Below, in pieces: positions 16,845 through 25,459 of a stretch of 64,000 bases of DNA. The DNA is from Pseudomonas benzenivorans. Lineage in GTDB: Bacteria > Pseudomonadota > Gammaproteobacteria > Pseudomonadales > Pseudomonadaceae. The stretch lies in the NCBI RefSeq assembly GCF_033547155.1, contig NZ_CP137892.1, positions 3,410,001-3,474,000 of the forward strand. The letters run 5' to 3'. The stretch's first letter is position 1; each line of letters starts with the position of its first letter. The notes beneath the pieces were generated by a model, which saw nothing but the letters and a program-made list of their open reading frames with translations, had not been told where the DNA came from and did not search any database. The position numbers and the translations under genes are program-made.

Positions 16845-17959
16845 GGCTGCGCCGCCTCGCCGAAGGCGGCGCGCACCCGCTTGAGCAGCTGGTTATGGCG
16901 GTAGCTGCCGTCGCGATCGTCGGCGTAGCGCACCACCACCAGGCGCTCGCTGGGCAGCACATAGAGCGCCTGGCCCCAATGGCCGAGGGCGGCGAAGGTA
17001 TCGGCCGGGGCATCCGGCCAGGGCCTGGGGGCGCCGGGCAGCTCGGCGTTCAACCACCAGTGCCCGCCCGGCACCGCCTCGCCGGGCTGGTCGGGCTGCG
17101 GCCGGTAATGGGCGAAGGGCGTGCGGTTGAATTCGACCCAGGTCGCCGGCAGCAGCTGGCGCTCACGCCAGCGCCCGCCACGCTGCAGCAGCAGGCCGAC
17201 GCGGGCCAGGTCGCGGGCGGTCATGTAGGCATAGGAGGAGCCGACGAAGGTGCCGGCGGCGTCGGTCTCCCACACCGCCGAACGGATGCCCAGGGGCTCG
17301 AACAGCGCGGTCCAGGGATAGTCGGCATAGGCCGCGGCACCGACCATGCCCTTGAGCGCGGCGGCCAGCACATTGCTGTCGCCGCTGGAGTAGCGGAAGC
17401 GCGCCCCCGGCTCGGCCGCGCCTTCGTGAGCGGCGGCGAAGGCGGCCATGTCGGCGCGGCCACGGGTATAGAGCATGGCCACCACCGAGGACTTGAGCGG
17501 CGCATATTCGTAGTCCTCCTGCCAGTCCAGACCCGAGGCCCAGTTGAGCAGGTGGCCGACCTCGATCCGGGGATGCGCGGCGAAGGGCGGGTAGTATTGC
17601 GCCACCGGCGCCTCCAGGCGCAAACGCCCCTGGCCATAGGCGACCCCGAGCACGCTGGCCAGCAGGCTCTTGCTCACCGACCAGGTCAGGTGCGCGGTGT
17701 CGGCGTGGGTCGGCGCCGCATAGCGCTCGTAGACCAGGCGACCGTCACGGATCACCAGCAGGGCGTCGGTGCGCACCCCGCTGCGGCTGGCGTCGTCGCG
17801 CGGGGGGAAGGCGTAGGCGGTCAGCGCGTCGATGGCCGGGCCGGGCGTCACCTCGGCAACCGGCCATGCGCTGTCGGGCCAGACCTCGCCCAGGGCCGGG
17901 CCGGGCAGCAGGACTGCCGCCAGCAGCAGGAACAGCCGGCGCAACGGAGCAACAGACAT
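16841..17959 (-). CDS. Beta-lactamase-fold serine hydrolase
   Basis: The 372-residue protein starts at ATG 17959 with a signal peptide (LFLLLAAVLLPGPALG). It has a class-C-like active site: S-x-x-K in SVSKSLL (about 96-99), YSSGDSN as the tyrosine motif (about 188) and HWGQ near 340 in place of KTG. Members are esterases or D-aminopeptidases more often than true beta-lactamases; the substrate is unknown. It is first in a two-gene unit with the cysteine-rich protein. Confidence 0.8.
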   Translation of the reverse strand: MSVAPLRRLFLLLAAVLLPGPALGEVWPDSAWPVAEVTPGPAIDALTAYAFPPRDDASRSGVRTDALLVIRDGRLVYERYAAPTHADTAHLTWSVSKSLLASVLGVAYGQGRLRLEAPVAQYYPPFAAHPRIEVGHLLNWASGLDWQEDYEYAPLKSSVVAMLYTRGRADMAAFAAAHEGAAEPGARFRYSSGDSNVLAAALKGMVGAAAYADYPWTALFEPLGIRSAVWETDAAGTFVGSSYAYMTARDLARVGLLLQRGGRWRERQLLPATWVEFNRTPFAHYRPQPDQPGEAVPGGHWWLNAELPGAPRPWPDAPADTFAALGHWGQALYVLPSERLVVVRYADDRDGSYRHNQLLKRVRAAFGEAAQP

Positions 17960-18044
17960 GGGGCGGCCTCGGCAACGAACCAGGCTGCACCCTAGCACGG
18001 GTAGATGACAGCCTGACGGCGCCAGTCAGGGGCACGCCGCGGGT

Positions 18045-18923
18045 TCAGCCCAGGGCCGCCAGGGCCTTGTTCAGGCGCTTGCCGCGGGCGGTTTCGGCGA
18101 TTTCCAGCAGGCCCTTGTCGCGCCGCCACATGCCCGCCCAATGCTCCGGCCCGGCGGCGCAGGCCTTGTCCAACTCGGCGGCCATGGCGGCGAACTGGGC
18201 GAACAGCCCACCCAGCAGCAGGTGGCTGGCGGCGCTGGTGAGGTTCTGCCGCGCCACCTCGGCACAGCCGGCCAGCAGGCCGAGCAGGCGTAACTGCAAG
18301 TCCTGCGGCCAGTTCGATTCACGCCCCACGCCGTGCAGCCAGGCGCAGACGGCGGTCAACACATGCAGGTCCTCGATGCTGCGGAACGGCTTGACGTAGT
18401 CGTCCCAGCCATCGCCGGCCAGGCGCTCGCAGTGCGCCGCCTCCAGGTGCAGGCGGGCATGGCCGATATCCGGCATCAGCGGCATGGCCCGCAGGGGCTC
18501 GACGCGCACCCCCGGCGCGCCGTTGCGCACGACGCCGAGGGCCAGGCGCGGCGCCTCGCCCTTGGCCTCTTCGCGGGCGGCGACCAGCAGCCAGTCGGCG
18601 GCATCGGCGGCGGTGACGAAGTCCTTGCGTCCGCTCAGCGCCAGGCCGCTGAGACGGGTGCTCAGGTCCGCCGGGCGCAGGCTGTTGTTCTCGGTCACGC
18701 ACAGCGCCCCCAGGGACCAGGGCGCCGAAGGCCAGAGCACACGCAGGGCGCCCTGGTAACCGGCGAGAAAGGCCAGCCCGGGGGTGGCCGCCAGGCGGCC
18801 GCCGAGCAACGCCAGCTCGAACGACGTCGGTTTGACCAGACGCTCCAGCAGCGCCGCGTACCAGTCGTCCAGGCTGGCGGCGGGCAGGCGCTCGTGGGGT
18901 TGCAGCAGGCGTTGCCAGGGCAT
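18045..18923 (-). CDS. Short acyl-CoA dehydrogenase-like protein
   Basis: The 292-residue product has ALCVTENNSLRPADL and LSGLALSGRKDFVTAADAADWLLV, matching the middle flavin-binding domain of acyl-CoA dehydrogenases, with a helical remainder. It is about 90 residues shorter than usual dehydrogenases, and the N-terminal helical domain is abbreviated. No clear catalytic glutamate region stands out. It may be an inactive or diverged member. It is divergent from olsB, with which it shares a 143-bp control region. Confidence 0.65.
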   Translation of the reverse strand: MPWQRLLQPHERLPAASLDDWYAALLERLVKPTSFELALLGGRLAATPGLAFLAGYQGALRVLWPSAPWSLGALCVTENNSLRPADLSTRLSGLALSGRKDFVTAADAADWLLVAAREEAKGEAPRLALGVVRNGAPGVRVEPLRAMPLMPDIGHARLHLEAAHCERLAGDGWDDYVKPFRSIEDLHVLTAVCAWLHGVGRESNWPQDLQLRLLGLLAGCAEVARQNLTSAASHLLLGGLFAQFAAMAAELDKACAAGPEHWAGMWRRDKGLLEIAETARGKRLNKALAALG

Positions 18924-18951
18924 GGGAAATCCTCAGCCGATGAAGGGGGTG

Positions 18952-18969
18952 CTGTCACACAAGCATCAC
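18952..18969 (+). promoter_or_regulatory. Candidate Pho box upstream of olsB
   Basis: CTGTCAC (18952-18958), four bases, then GCATCAC (18963-18969) has the 7-4-7 spacing of a PhoB half-site pair. The first half matches the consensus in 6 of 7 positions, the second in only 3. Ornithine-lipid genes are phosphate-starvation-induced in Pseudomonas, which supports the reading, but the site is weak. Confidence 0.35.
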
Positions 18970-19066
18970 CGAATATTCACGGGGGTGACACCGGTGCTGC
19001 CTAGCCTGAGCTTGCCCAACAAGATCGACCGGCCGCAAGTGGCAAGCCGGCTTATGGAGGCTAGGC

Positions 19067-19825
19067 ATGACCCAGATCGCCCTCAATCAGGACCGCACCA
19101 CCGCAGCACGTCGCCTGCAAGCCGAACGCCTGATCGGCCCGGCCGCCCTGCGTGAAGCCCAGGCGCTGCGCTATCGGGTATTCAGCGCCGAATTCGACGC
19201 CAAGCTCAAGGGCGCCGAGCAGGGCCTGGACATGGATGACTACGACAGCCACTGCAGCCACATCGGTGTGCGCGACCTGAGCAGCGGCGAACTGGTCGCC
19301 ACCACCCGCCTGCTCGACCACCAGGCCGCCGCCGGCTTGGGCCGCTTCTACAGCGAGGAGGAGTTCAGCCTGCACGGCCTGCGCCACCTCGAGGGGCCGG
19401 TGCTGGAGATCGGTCGCACCTGCGTGGCCCCGGCCTACCGCAACGGCGCGACCATCGCGGTGCTCTGGAGCGAATTGGCCGAGGTGCTCAACCAGGGTGG
19501 CTACCGCTACCTGATGGGCTGCGCCAGCATCCCCATGCAGGACGGCGGCATGCAGGCCCAGGCGATCATGCAGCGCCTGCGCGAGCGTCACCTGTGCACC
19601 GAGCACCTGCGCGCCGAACCCAAGACCCCGCTGCCGGTACTGGAAGTACCGGGCAACGTCATCGCGCAGATGCCGCCGCTGCTCAAGGCCTACATGCGCC
19701 TGGGCGCGAAGGTCTGCGGCGAACCCTGCTGGGACCGCGACTTCCAGGTCGCCGACGTGTTCATCCTGCTCAAGCGCGACGAACTCTGCCCGCGCTACGC
19801 CCGGCACTTCAAGGCGGCGGTCTGA
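19067..19825 (+). CDS. olsB: L-ornithine N(alpha)-acyltransferase OlsB
   Basis: The ATG at 19067 has GGAGG 7 nt upstream. The 252-residue protein is GNAT-like with the OlsB landmarks [51 protein letters not shown] and [13 protein letters not shown]. It attaches 3-hydroxyacyl groups from acyl-ACP to ornithine, making lyso-ornithine lipid, which substitutes for phospholipids when phosphate is scarce. olsA follows 100 bp downstream in the same direction. Confidence 0.92.
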   Translation: MTQIALNQDRTTAARRLQAERLIGPAALREAQALRYRVFSAEFDAKLKGAEQGLDMDDYDSHCSHIGVRDLSSGELVATTRLLDHQAAAGLGRFYSEEEFSLHGLRHLEGPVLEIGRTCVAPAYRNGATIAVLWSELAEVLNQGGYRYLMGCASIPMQDGGMQAQAIMQRLRERHLCTEHLRAEPKTPLPVLEVPGNVIAQMPPLLKAYMRLGAKVCGEPCWDRDFQVADVFILLKRDELCPRYARHFKAAV

Positions 19826-19925
19826 ACGACCGCTGCCGGGGCGCCACACTAGGGCGCAGTTGCACGAGTCGCCGGCAGGCTGTAGACAGTGCCGGCATTC
19901 TTGCCCTTGTTCGCTGGAGTAGCCG

Positions 19926-20696
19926 ATGAAGAAACTGCGTGTGTGCTGGCGCCTGCTGCGCCTGGCGGCCGTGCTCGCCCTGGGCACCCTGCTGGGGGCC
20001 GCCGTGGGCCTGCTCGAGCGCCTGGTGCGGCACGACCTGATGGCCACCCGGCAACGCCTGACCCGCTGGTTCCTCGCCCGCCTCGCCGGCGCTCTGCCGT
20101 TCCGCCTGCGGGTAGCCGGCGAGTTGCCGCGCGAGCCGATGCTGTGGGTCAGCAATCACGTGTCCTGGACCGATATCCCGCTGCTGGGCATGCTCACGCC
20201 GCTGTCCTTCCTGTCCAAGGCCGAGGTGCGCAGCTGGCCCCTGGCCGGCTGGCTGGCACACAAGGCCGGCACCCTGTTCATCCGCCGCGGCTCGGGCGAC
20301 AGCGGCCTGCTCGGCCAGCAGCTCGGCCGCCACCTGCGCCGTGGCCGCCCGCTGCTGATCTTCCCCGAGGGCACCACCACCGACGGCCTGGGCGTGCGCA
20401 CCTTCCATGGCCGCCTGCTGAGCAGCGCCATCGACAGCGGCGTGGCGCTGCAACCGGTGGCCATCCGCTACCTGCGTGGCGGCGAGCCCTGTGCCATCGC
20501 CCCGTTCATCGGCGACGACGACATGCTCTCGCACCTGCTGCGCCTGCTGGCCAGCGAGGTGGCCGAGGTGGAAGTGCAGCTGCTGACGCCCATCGCCAGC
20601 GACGCGCTGAGCCGCAACGAACTGGCCCGCCGCGCCCAGGCGGCGGTAAGCGACGCGCTGTGCGGCACGCCGCTGGCGCAAAGAGAGGCGGCTTAG
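19926..20696 (+). CDS. olsA: Lyso-ornithine lipid O-acyltransferase OlsA
   Basis: The 256-residue PlsC-family protein has an N-terminal membrane helix (about 10-30), the HX4D motif in SNHVSWTDIPLL (about 77), FIRRGSG and FPEGTTTDG (about 143). It acylates lyso-ornithine lipid to ornithine lipid at the inner membrane. The order olsB-olsA is the Pseudomonas arrangement. It converges with the AcpH-like gene, leaving only 6 bp between stops. Confidence 0.9.
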   Translation: MKKLRVCWRLLRLAAVLALGTLLGAAVGLLERLVRHDLMATRQRLTRWFLARLAGALPFRLRVAGELPREPMLWVSNHVSWTDIPLLGMLTPLSFLSKAEVRSWPLAGWLAHKAGTLFIRRGSGDSGLLGQQLGRHLRRGRPLLIFPEGTTTDGLGVRTFHGRLLSSAIDSGVALQPVAIRYLRGGEPCAIAPFIGDDDMLSHLLRLLASEVAEVEVQLLTPIASDALSRNELARRAQAAVSDALCGTPLAQREAA

Positions 20697-20702
20697 GCCC
20701 CT

Positions 20703-21284
20703 TCAGTCGCCGCCCCGCTGAGCGGCGGCGAAGCGCAGCAGTTGCGGATAAAACAGGCGGAAGTCCTCGCTCAGCGGCTCATACAGCCGCTCCAGCTCGG
20801 CCATGGCGCCATCCAGCCCCTCGGGGCGCGACAGGCGCCGCTGCATGGCGGCGAGCACCTGCTCCAGCACGGCGAACTCGCGGTAACTGCCCAGCCAGTC
20901 CTGGGCGGCCATGCGCGGCGCGATCAGCGCCAGGCGACCGGGCAGTGCCGCCTCGCCAGCCAGCAGGCGGTAGACCCGGGCCGTGAACTCGTCCAGCGGC
21001 TGCTCGGCATAGTCACTCCAGTGCAACGCCAGACAGTGGTCGAAGAACAGGTCCAGGAGGATGCCGGCATAGCGCCGCCGCGCGGCGGGGAAGCGCGCCC
21101 GCGAGCGGGCCTGCAACGGATGTGCGTCGGTGAAGGCATCGATGCGTCGGTGCAGGCGGATCGCCGCCTCGATGTCGCCCGGCCACTGTCCGGCCAAGGG
21201 GCCCTTGACGAAGTCGCCATACAGGCTGCCGAGCAGCTGCGCCGGCGCATCGCCGCCCAGGTGCAGATGTGCGAGGTAGTTCAT
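20703..21284 (-). CDS. Acyl-carrier-protein phosphodiesterase-like protein (AcpH family)
   Basis: The ATG at 21284 starts a 193-residue protein with the AcpH landmarks MNYLAHLHLG, LGSLYGDFVKG, HRRIDAFTDAHP and LLDLFFDHCLALHW, which place conserved aspartate and histidine residues of the HD-like metal site. AcpH removes phosphopantetheine from acyl carrier protein. The homologues in Pseudomonas are sometimes annotated only as DUF479. Confidence 0.85.
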   Translation of the reverse strand: MNYLAHLHLGGDAPAQLLGSLYGDFVKGPLAGQWPGDIEAAIRLHRRIDAFTDAHPLQARSRARFPAARRRYAGILLDLFFDHCLALHWSDYAEQPLDEFTARVYRLLAGEAALPGRLALIAPRMAAQDWLGSYREFAVLEQVLAAMQRRLSRPEGLDGAMAELERLYEPLSEDFRLFYPQLLRFAAAQRGGD

Positions 21285-21328
21285 ACCCGCGAGCTTACAC
21301 ATCTGGGCGGTCGATGTTCACTATCGCC

Positions 21329-21370
21329 ACGAACGATCTGTATATCGTAATTACTCGATATAAAGTTCGT
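21329..21370. promoter_or_regulatory. Operator-like nested palindrome upstream of arsR
   Basis: ACGAAC (21329-21334) pairs with GTTCGT (21365-21370), and inside them ATATCG (21342-21347) pairs with CGATAT (21356-21361). The AT-rich palindrome lies 44 bp before the ArsR-family start and is a likely autoregulatory operator and promoter. The region also faces the AcpH-like gene. Confidence 0.55.
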
Positions 21371-21413
21371 TCCATCGCGATAGAGCAATACCGTCATTCG
21401 AGGAAGAACGCAG

Positions 21414-21716
21414 ATGGCCATCGATATAGACGAGGTGATCAAGGCCCTGGCCCATCCGGTGCGCCGCGACATCCTGCACTGGCTGAAGACCCCCGAGGCC
21501 TATTTCGCCGATCAGGAGCACTCGCTGGAGTTCGGCGTGTGCGCCGGCAAGATCGACCAACGCACCGGGCTGTCGCAGTCGACCGTATCGGCGCACCTGG
21601 CGACGCTGCAACGCGCCGGGCTGGTGACCAGCAAGAAGGTCGGCCAATGGCACTTCTTCAAACGTAACGAAGCCAACATCCAGGCGTTCCTGCGGCATAT
21701 CAGCCACGAACTGTAG
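21414..21716 (+). CDS. ArsR-family repressor
   Basis: The 100-residue protein has the winged-helix core of ArsR regulators (IKALAHPVRRDILHWLK, then GLSQSTVSAHLATLQRAGLV as the recognition helix, then the wing KKVGQWHFFKRN). A cysteine in FGVCAGKID, before the recognition helix, is a possible redox or electrophile sensor. It heads a likely operon with an MFS exporter and an old-yellow-enzyme reductase, so the ligand may be an electrophile or quinone. The palindrome upstream is its probable site. Confidence 0.88.
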   Translation: MAIDIDEVIKALAHPVRRDILHWLKTPEAYFADQEHSLEFGVCAGKIDQRTGLSQSTVSAHLATLQRAGLVTSKKVGQWHFFKRNEANIQAFLRHISHEL

Positions 21717-21758
21717 CGCGACGCCCCTCGTTCACCCCTTTCTCCAGGAGCTGGCTCA

Positions 21759-22925
21759 ATGCCACATGCGCTTCTCGTCCTCGCTTTGTCCGCGTTCGCC
21801 ATCGGCACCACGGAGTTCGTCATCATGGGCCTGCTGCCTGAGGTGGCCGGAGACCTCGGCGTCTCGATTCCCGGGGCCGGCTGGCTGGTCACCGGCTATG
21901 CCCTGGGCGTGGCCATCGGCGCGCCGTTCATGGCCCTGGTCACCGCCAGCTGGCCACGGCGGGCCGCGCTGCTGGCGCTGATGGGCATCTTCATCGGTGG
22001 CAACCTGTTCTGCGCCCTGGCCGGCGACTACCAGATGCTGATGCTGGCCCGGGTGATCACCGCCCTGTGCCACGGCGCCTTCTTCGGCATCGGCTCGGTG
22101 GTCGCCGCCAGCCTGGTGCCGGCCAACCGGCGTGCCTCGGCGGTCGCCCTCATGTTCACCGGCCTGACCCTGGCCAATGTGCTCGGCGTGCCCCTGGGCA
22201 CGGCCCTGGGCCAATACGCCGGCTGGCGCTCGACCTTCTGGGCGGTGACGCTGATCGGCATAGTCACGCTGGTCGGCCTGTGGCGCGTGCTGCCGAAGGC
22301 GGAACCTGCAGGCAAACCCGACCTGCGCGGCGAAATCCGCGCCCTGGGCAGCGCCGGCCTGTGGTTGGCCCTGAGCAGCACCGTGCTGTTCTCCGCCTCG
22401 ATGTTTGCCCTGTTCACCTATATCGCCCCGCTGCTCGGCGAGGTCACCGGCCTCTCACCGGGCGGCATCACCTGGACCCTGCTGCTGATCGGCCTCGGCC
22501 TGACCCTGGGCAACGTGCTCGGCGGGCGCCTGGCCGACTGGCACCTGAGGACCACCCTGCTCGGCGTGTTCGCCGCCATGGCCCTGGTCTCCACCCTGTT
22601 CGCCTGGACCAGCCGGGCACCGATCCCGGCCGAGCTCACCCTGTTTCTCTGGGCCACCGCCACCTTCGCCGCCGTGCCGGCGCTGCAGGTCAATGTGGTG
22701 GCCTTCGGCCGCAGCGCACCGAACCTGGTCTCGACCCTGAACATCGGCGCCTTCAACCTCGGCAACGCCCTCGGCGCCTGGATCGGCGGCCTGGTCATCG
22801 CCGAAGGCTTCGGCCTCACCCGCGTGCCGCTGGCGGCCGCCGTGCTGGCCGTGCTGGCACTGCTCGCCACCCTGCTGACCTTCAGCACCCACAACCCCGA
22901 ACCCGCTCTCGTGTTGAACGACTGA
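21759..22925 (+). CDS. MFS exporter, AraJ/YdhP-like
   Basis: The 388-residue protein has twelve predicted helices. FAIGTTEFVIMGLLPEVAGDLGVS in TM1 and GWLVTGYALGVAIGAP in TM2 are hallmarks of the DHA1 subfamily. The duplicated loop motif appears as SWPRRAALL between TM2 and TM3. It likely exports a hydrophobic toxic compound by proton antiport. It sits 42 bp after arsR and 21 bp before the reductase gene. Confidence 0.88.
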   Translation: MPHALLVLALSAFAIGTTEFVIMGLLPEVAGDLGVSIPGAGWLVTGYALGVAIGAPFMALVTASWPRRAALLALMGIFIGGNLFCALAGDYQMLMLARVITALCHGAFFGIGSVVAASLVPANRRASAVALMFTGLTLANVLGVPLGTALGQYAGWRSTFWAVTLIGIVTLVGLWRVLPKAEPAGKPDLRGEIRALGSAGLWLALSSTVLFSASMFALFTYIAPLLGEVTGLSPGGITWTLLLIGLGLTLGNVLGGRLADWHLRTTLLGVFAAMALVSTLFAWTSRAPIPAELTLFLWATATFAAVPALQVNVVAFGRSAPNLVSTLNIGAFNLGNALGAWIGGLVIAEGFGLTRVPLAAAVLAVLALLATLLTFSTHNPEPALVLND

Positions 22926-22946
22926 CCCCACCCGGAGGAAATCCCC

Positions 22947-23996
22947 ATGCCTACGCTTTTCGACCCGATCAAGATCGGCGAGCTGGAACTCGCCAACCGC
23001 ATCATCATGGCGCCGCTGACCCGCACCCGCGCCGACGCCGGACGCGTGCCCAACGCGCTGATGGCCGAGTACTACGTGCAGCGCGCCTCGGCCGGACTGA
23101 TCATCAGCGAGGCCACCGCGGTCACGCCGATGGGCGTCGGCTACCCGGACACCCCCGGCATCTGGTCGGACGAGCAGGTGCGCGGCTGGAGCAACATCAC
23201 CAAGGCGGTACACGCCCACGGCGGCAAGATCGTCCTGCAGCTGTGGCACGTCGGACGCATCTCCGATCCGCTCTACCTGGGCGGCGAGCTGCCGGTGGCG
23301 CCCAGCGCCATCGCCGCCAAGGGCCACGTCAGCCTGGTGCGCCCGCTGAAGGACTACGTCACCCCGCGCGCCCTGGAGACCGAGGAAATCGCCGACATCG
23401 TCGAGGCCTATCGCCTGGGCGCGGAGAACGCCAAGGCCGCCGGTTTCGACGGCGTGGAAATCCACGGGGCCAACGGCTACCTGCTCGACCAGTTCCTCCA
23501 GAACAGCACCAATAAGCGCAGCGACCGCTACGGCGGCTCCATCGAGAACCGCGCCCGCCTGCTGCTGGAGGTGACCGACGCGGCCATCGACGTCTGGGGA
23601 GCCGGCCGGGTCGGCGTGCACCTGTCGCCACGGGCCGATGCCCACGACATGGGCGACAGCAATCGCGCCGAGACCTTCGGCTACGTCGCCCGCGAACTGG
23701 GCAAGCGCGGCATCGCCTTCATCTTCGCCCGCGAGCAGGAGGCCGACGACAGCCTGGCGCCAAGCCTGAAAGAGGCCTTCGGCGGCGTGTTCATCGCCAA
23801 CGAGCGCTTCAGCAAGGAACAAGCCAACGCCTGGCTGGCCGCGGGCAAGGCCGACGCCGTAGGCTTCGGCATCCCCTTTATCGCCAACCCCGACCTGCCG
23901 GCGCGCCTGGAGCAGGATGCGCCGCTCAACGAGGCGCAACCGCAGACCTTCTACGGCGCCGGACCGGTCGGCTACATCGACTACCCGCGGTTGTAA
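22947..23996 (+). CDS. xenB: Old-yellow-enzyme family alkene reductase (XenB/NemA-like)
   Basis: The start ATG 22947 follows GGAGG. The 349-residue TIM-barrel flavoprotein has MAPLTRTRA, the FMN-binding and catalytic HGANGYLLDQFLQ (His and Asn pair near 180 plus tyrosine), and SDRYGGSIENRARL. It reduces activated alkenes, quinones and nitro compounds with NADPH. Co-location with the ArsR regulator and exporter suggests an electrophile-detoxification operon. The symbol is by similarity to Pseudomonas xenobiotic reductase B. Confidence 0.85.
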   Translation: MPTLFDPIKIGELELANRIIMAPLTRTRADAGRVPNALMAEYYVQRASAGLIISEATAVTPMGVGYPDTPGIWSDEQVRGWSNITKAVHAHGGKIVLQLWHVGRISDPLYLGGELPVAPSAIAAKGHVSLVRPLKDYVTPRALETEEIADIVEAYRLGAENAKAAGFDGVEIHGANGYLLDQFLQNSTNKRSDRYGGSIENRARLLLEVTDAAIDVWGAGRVGVHLSPRADAHDMGDSNRAETFGYVARELGKRGIAFIFAREQEADDSLAPSLKEAFGGVFIANERFSKEQANAWLAAGKADAVGFGIPFIANPDLPARLEQDAPLNEAQPQTFYGAGPVGYIDYPRL

Positions 23997-24020
23997 CGGC
24001 CGGTCGATTCGACAGGCAGA

Positions 24021-24046
24021 AAAAAGCCCGCAGCGATGCGGGCTTC
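24021..24046. terminator. Terminator between xenB and the coiled-coil gene
   Basis: GCCCGCA (24026-24032), loop GCGA, TGCGGGC (24037-24043). On the minus strand the stem runs into a T-run, so it mainly ends the gene at 24063-24908; on the plus strand the tail is weak. Confidence 0.7.
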
Positions 24047-24062
24047 TGCGTTGCAGCGCCGA

Positions 24063-24908
24063 TCAGCGGGCGTCGATCTGCGCCTGCAGGTTCTGGATCT
24101 GCGCCTGCAGGGTGCTGATGTTGCGGGTCATCTGCGCGCGGAAGGCATCGAACTCGGCGGTGTTGCTCTTCGGCGCCGGACGGTTCTCCAGGTCGCTCTT
24201 GAGCACCAGGATGTCCTGCTCCAGGCGAGCGATGGCCTGGTTCGGGTTGCCGATCTTCTTCAGCGCGGCGACCTCCTCATTGAGGCTCTTGAGCTGGCCT
24301 TCGAGCTTGCCCAGGCCATTCTGGGCGCCTTTGAGGGACGCCAGCTCGGCCTTCAGCGCCGCCTGTTCACCGCCGAGCTTCTTCAACGCGGCATCGTACT
24401 GGCCGGTTGCGCCCTGCTGGCTCTTCAGCTCGGCGGCCAGCTGCTCCAGGCGCTTGTCCTGGCCACTGGACTGGCCGGCGACGCCCTGCTGCTGCTTGTT
24501 CAGCTCGGCCAGGCGGCTCTCCAACTGCTTGACCTGCAGCTTCAGCGCCTCGCTGCCGGTGGTCACGGTCGACTCGGTGGCCACCACCTTGCCGGAGATG
24601 TCCTGGATGCGCCCGGCCGCCTCCTCGCTGATGCGGGCGAAGCTTTCCTGGGTGGCCACCAGCTGCTGCTCCATCAGGTTGATCTGCTGGAAGCTCCACC
24701 AGGCGAGTCCGCCCAGGGCTATGGTCAGCGCGCCGACCAGGGCCCACAACGGCCCGGTGCTGCCACCCTTGGCGGGGGCCGCCGCGGCGCCGCGGCCATA
24801 GGCCGGCGTGCGCGCCGGCTCGGAGTGATCGGCCTCGAATTCATCGCGATCCCGCTCGGGGGTCAGGCTGGGCACATGATCGAGTTCGTCGTGAGCATCG
24901 TTACGCAT
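24063..24908 (-). CDS. Inner-membrane coiled-coil protein (Pseudomonas ATPase-like family)
   Basis: The ATG at 24908 has a GAAGGT site upstream. The 281-residue protein has an acidic cytoplasmic N-terminus (about 1-50), one membrane helix (LWALVGALTIALGGLAWWSF, about 54-73) and a long periplasmic heptad-rich coiled coil rich in Q, E, K and L to the end. No nucleotide-binding motif is present, although homologues are often called chromosome-segregation ATPases. Its function is unknown; a structural or scaffolding role in the envelope is plausible. Confidence 0.8.
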   Translation of the reverse strand: MRNDAHDELDHVPSLTPERDRDEFEADHSEPARTPAYGRGAAAAPAKGGSTGPLWALVGALTIALGGLAWWSFQQINLMEQQLVATQESFARISEEAAGRIQDISGKVVATESTVTTGSEALKLQVKQLESRLAELNKQQQGVAGQSSGQDKRLEQLAAELKSQQGATGQYDAALKKLGGEQAALKAELASLKGAQNGLGKLEGQLKSLNEEVAALKKIGNPNQAIARLEQDILVLKSDLENRPAPKSNTAEFDAFRAQMTRNISTLQAQIQNLQAQIDAR

Positions 24909-25152
24909 GGGTAAACCTTCAAGAAACGCGGGAAGCGAAGTGCCGCGCAGTATAACGTTTCGCACGCCCGGCTTCAGCGTCGCGCCTTGCCGGTGCAGCG
25001 CGCACCACTTGGGCGCGTGCCTTCGTCCACCCGCTGCCTGCCCGGCCCGCAGTGACGCCACGCGGTGACCTGGTACGCCGCTTGCTCGGTCCCGAGAGCG
25101 ACCGGCACGACAAAGGGCATTCCGCCCAGCGTCAATCGACAGGAAACCGAGC

Positions 25153-25452
25153 ATGGAACTCAACCGAGAGATACTGGACTGCATGAAGAGCCTGCGCCGC
25201 CGCCTGCGCGAGGAGCTGGCGCTGGACATCCGCCTGAGCCAGGCCGATGCGGTCGGCGCCATGCTCGCCGCCTGCCTCGGCTCGAACGATGAGGACACCC
25301 GCCGACTCGGCCAGCGCCTGGCACGCTACAGCGACCAGCCCTTCACCCCAGGCGCCGGGCAGGCGGCGCAAGCCGCCCAGGACGGCGCCGCGACCGAGCG
25401 TCCGTCCCGCGCCTCGCAGCGCATCTATCGCGGCCAGCGCATCCACGCCTGA
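25153..25452 (+). CDS. Small hypothetical protein (99 aa)
   Basis: The start ATG 25153 has an AGGAAACC site upstream. The protein has a charged helical N-terminal half (LRRRLREELALDIRLSQADAVGAML) and a low-complexity, alanine- and glutamine-rich second half ending RIYRGQRIHA. No TM segment or signal is seen. Homologues appear limited to Pseudomonas, from memory. It converges with the epimerase gene and lies 8 bp from its stop. Confidence 0.65.
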   Translation: MELNREILDCMKSLRRRLREELALDIRLSQADAVGAMLAACLGSNDEDTRRLGQRLARYSDQPFTPGAGQAAQAAQDGAATERPSRASQRIYRGQRIHA

Positions 25453-25459
25453 GCGTCCC

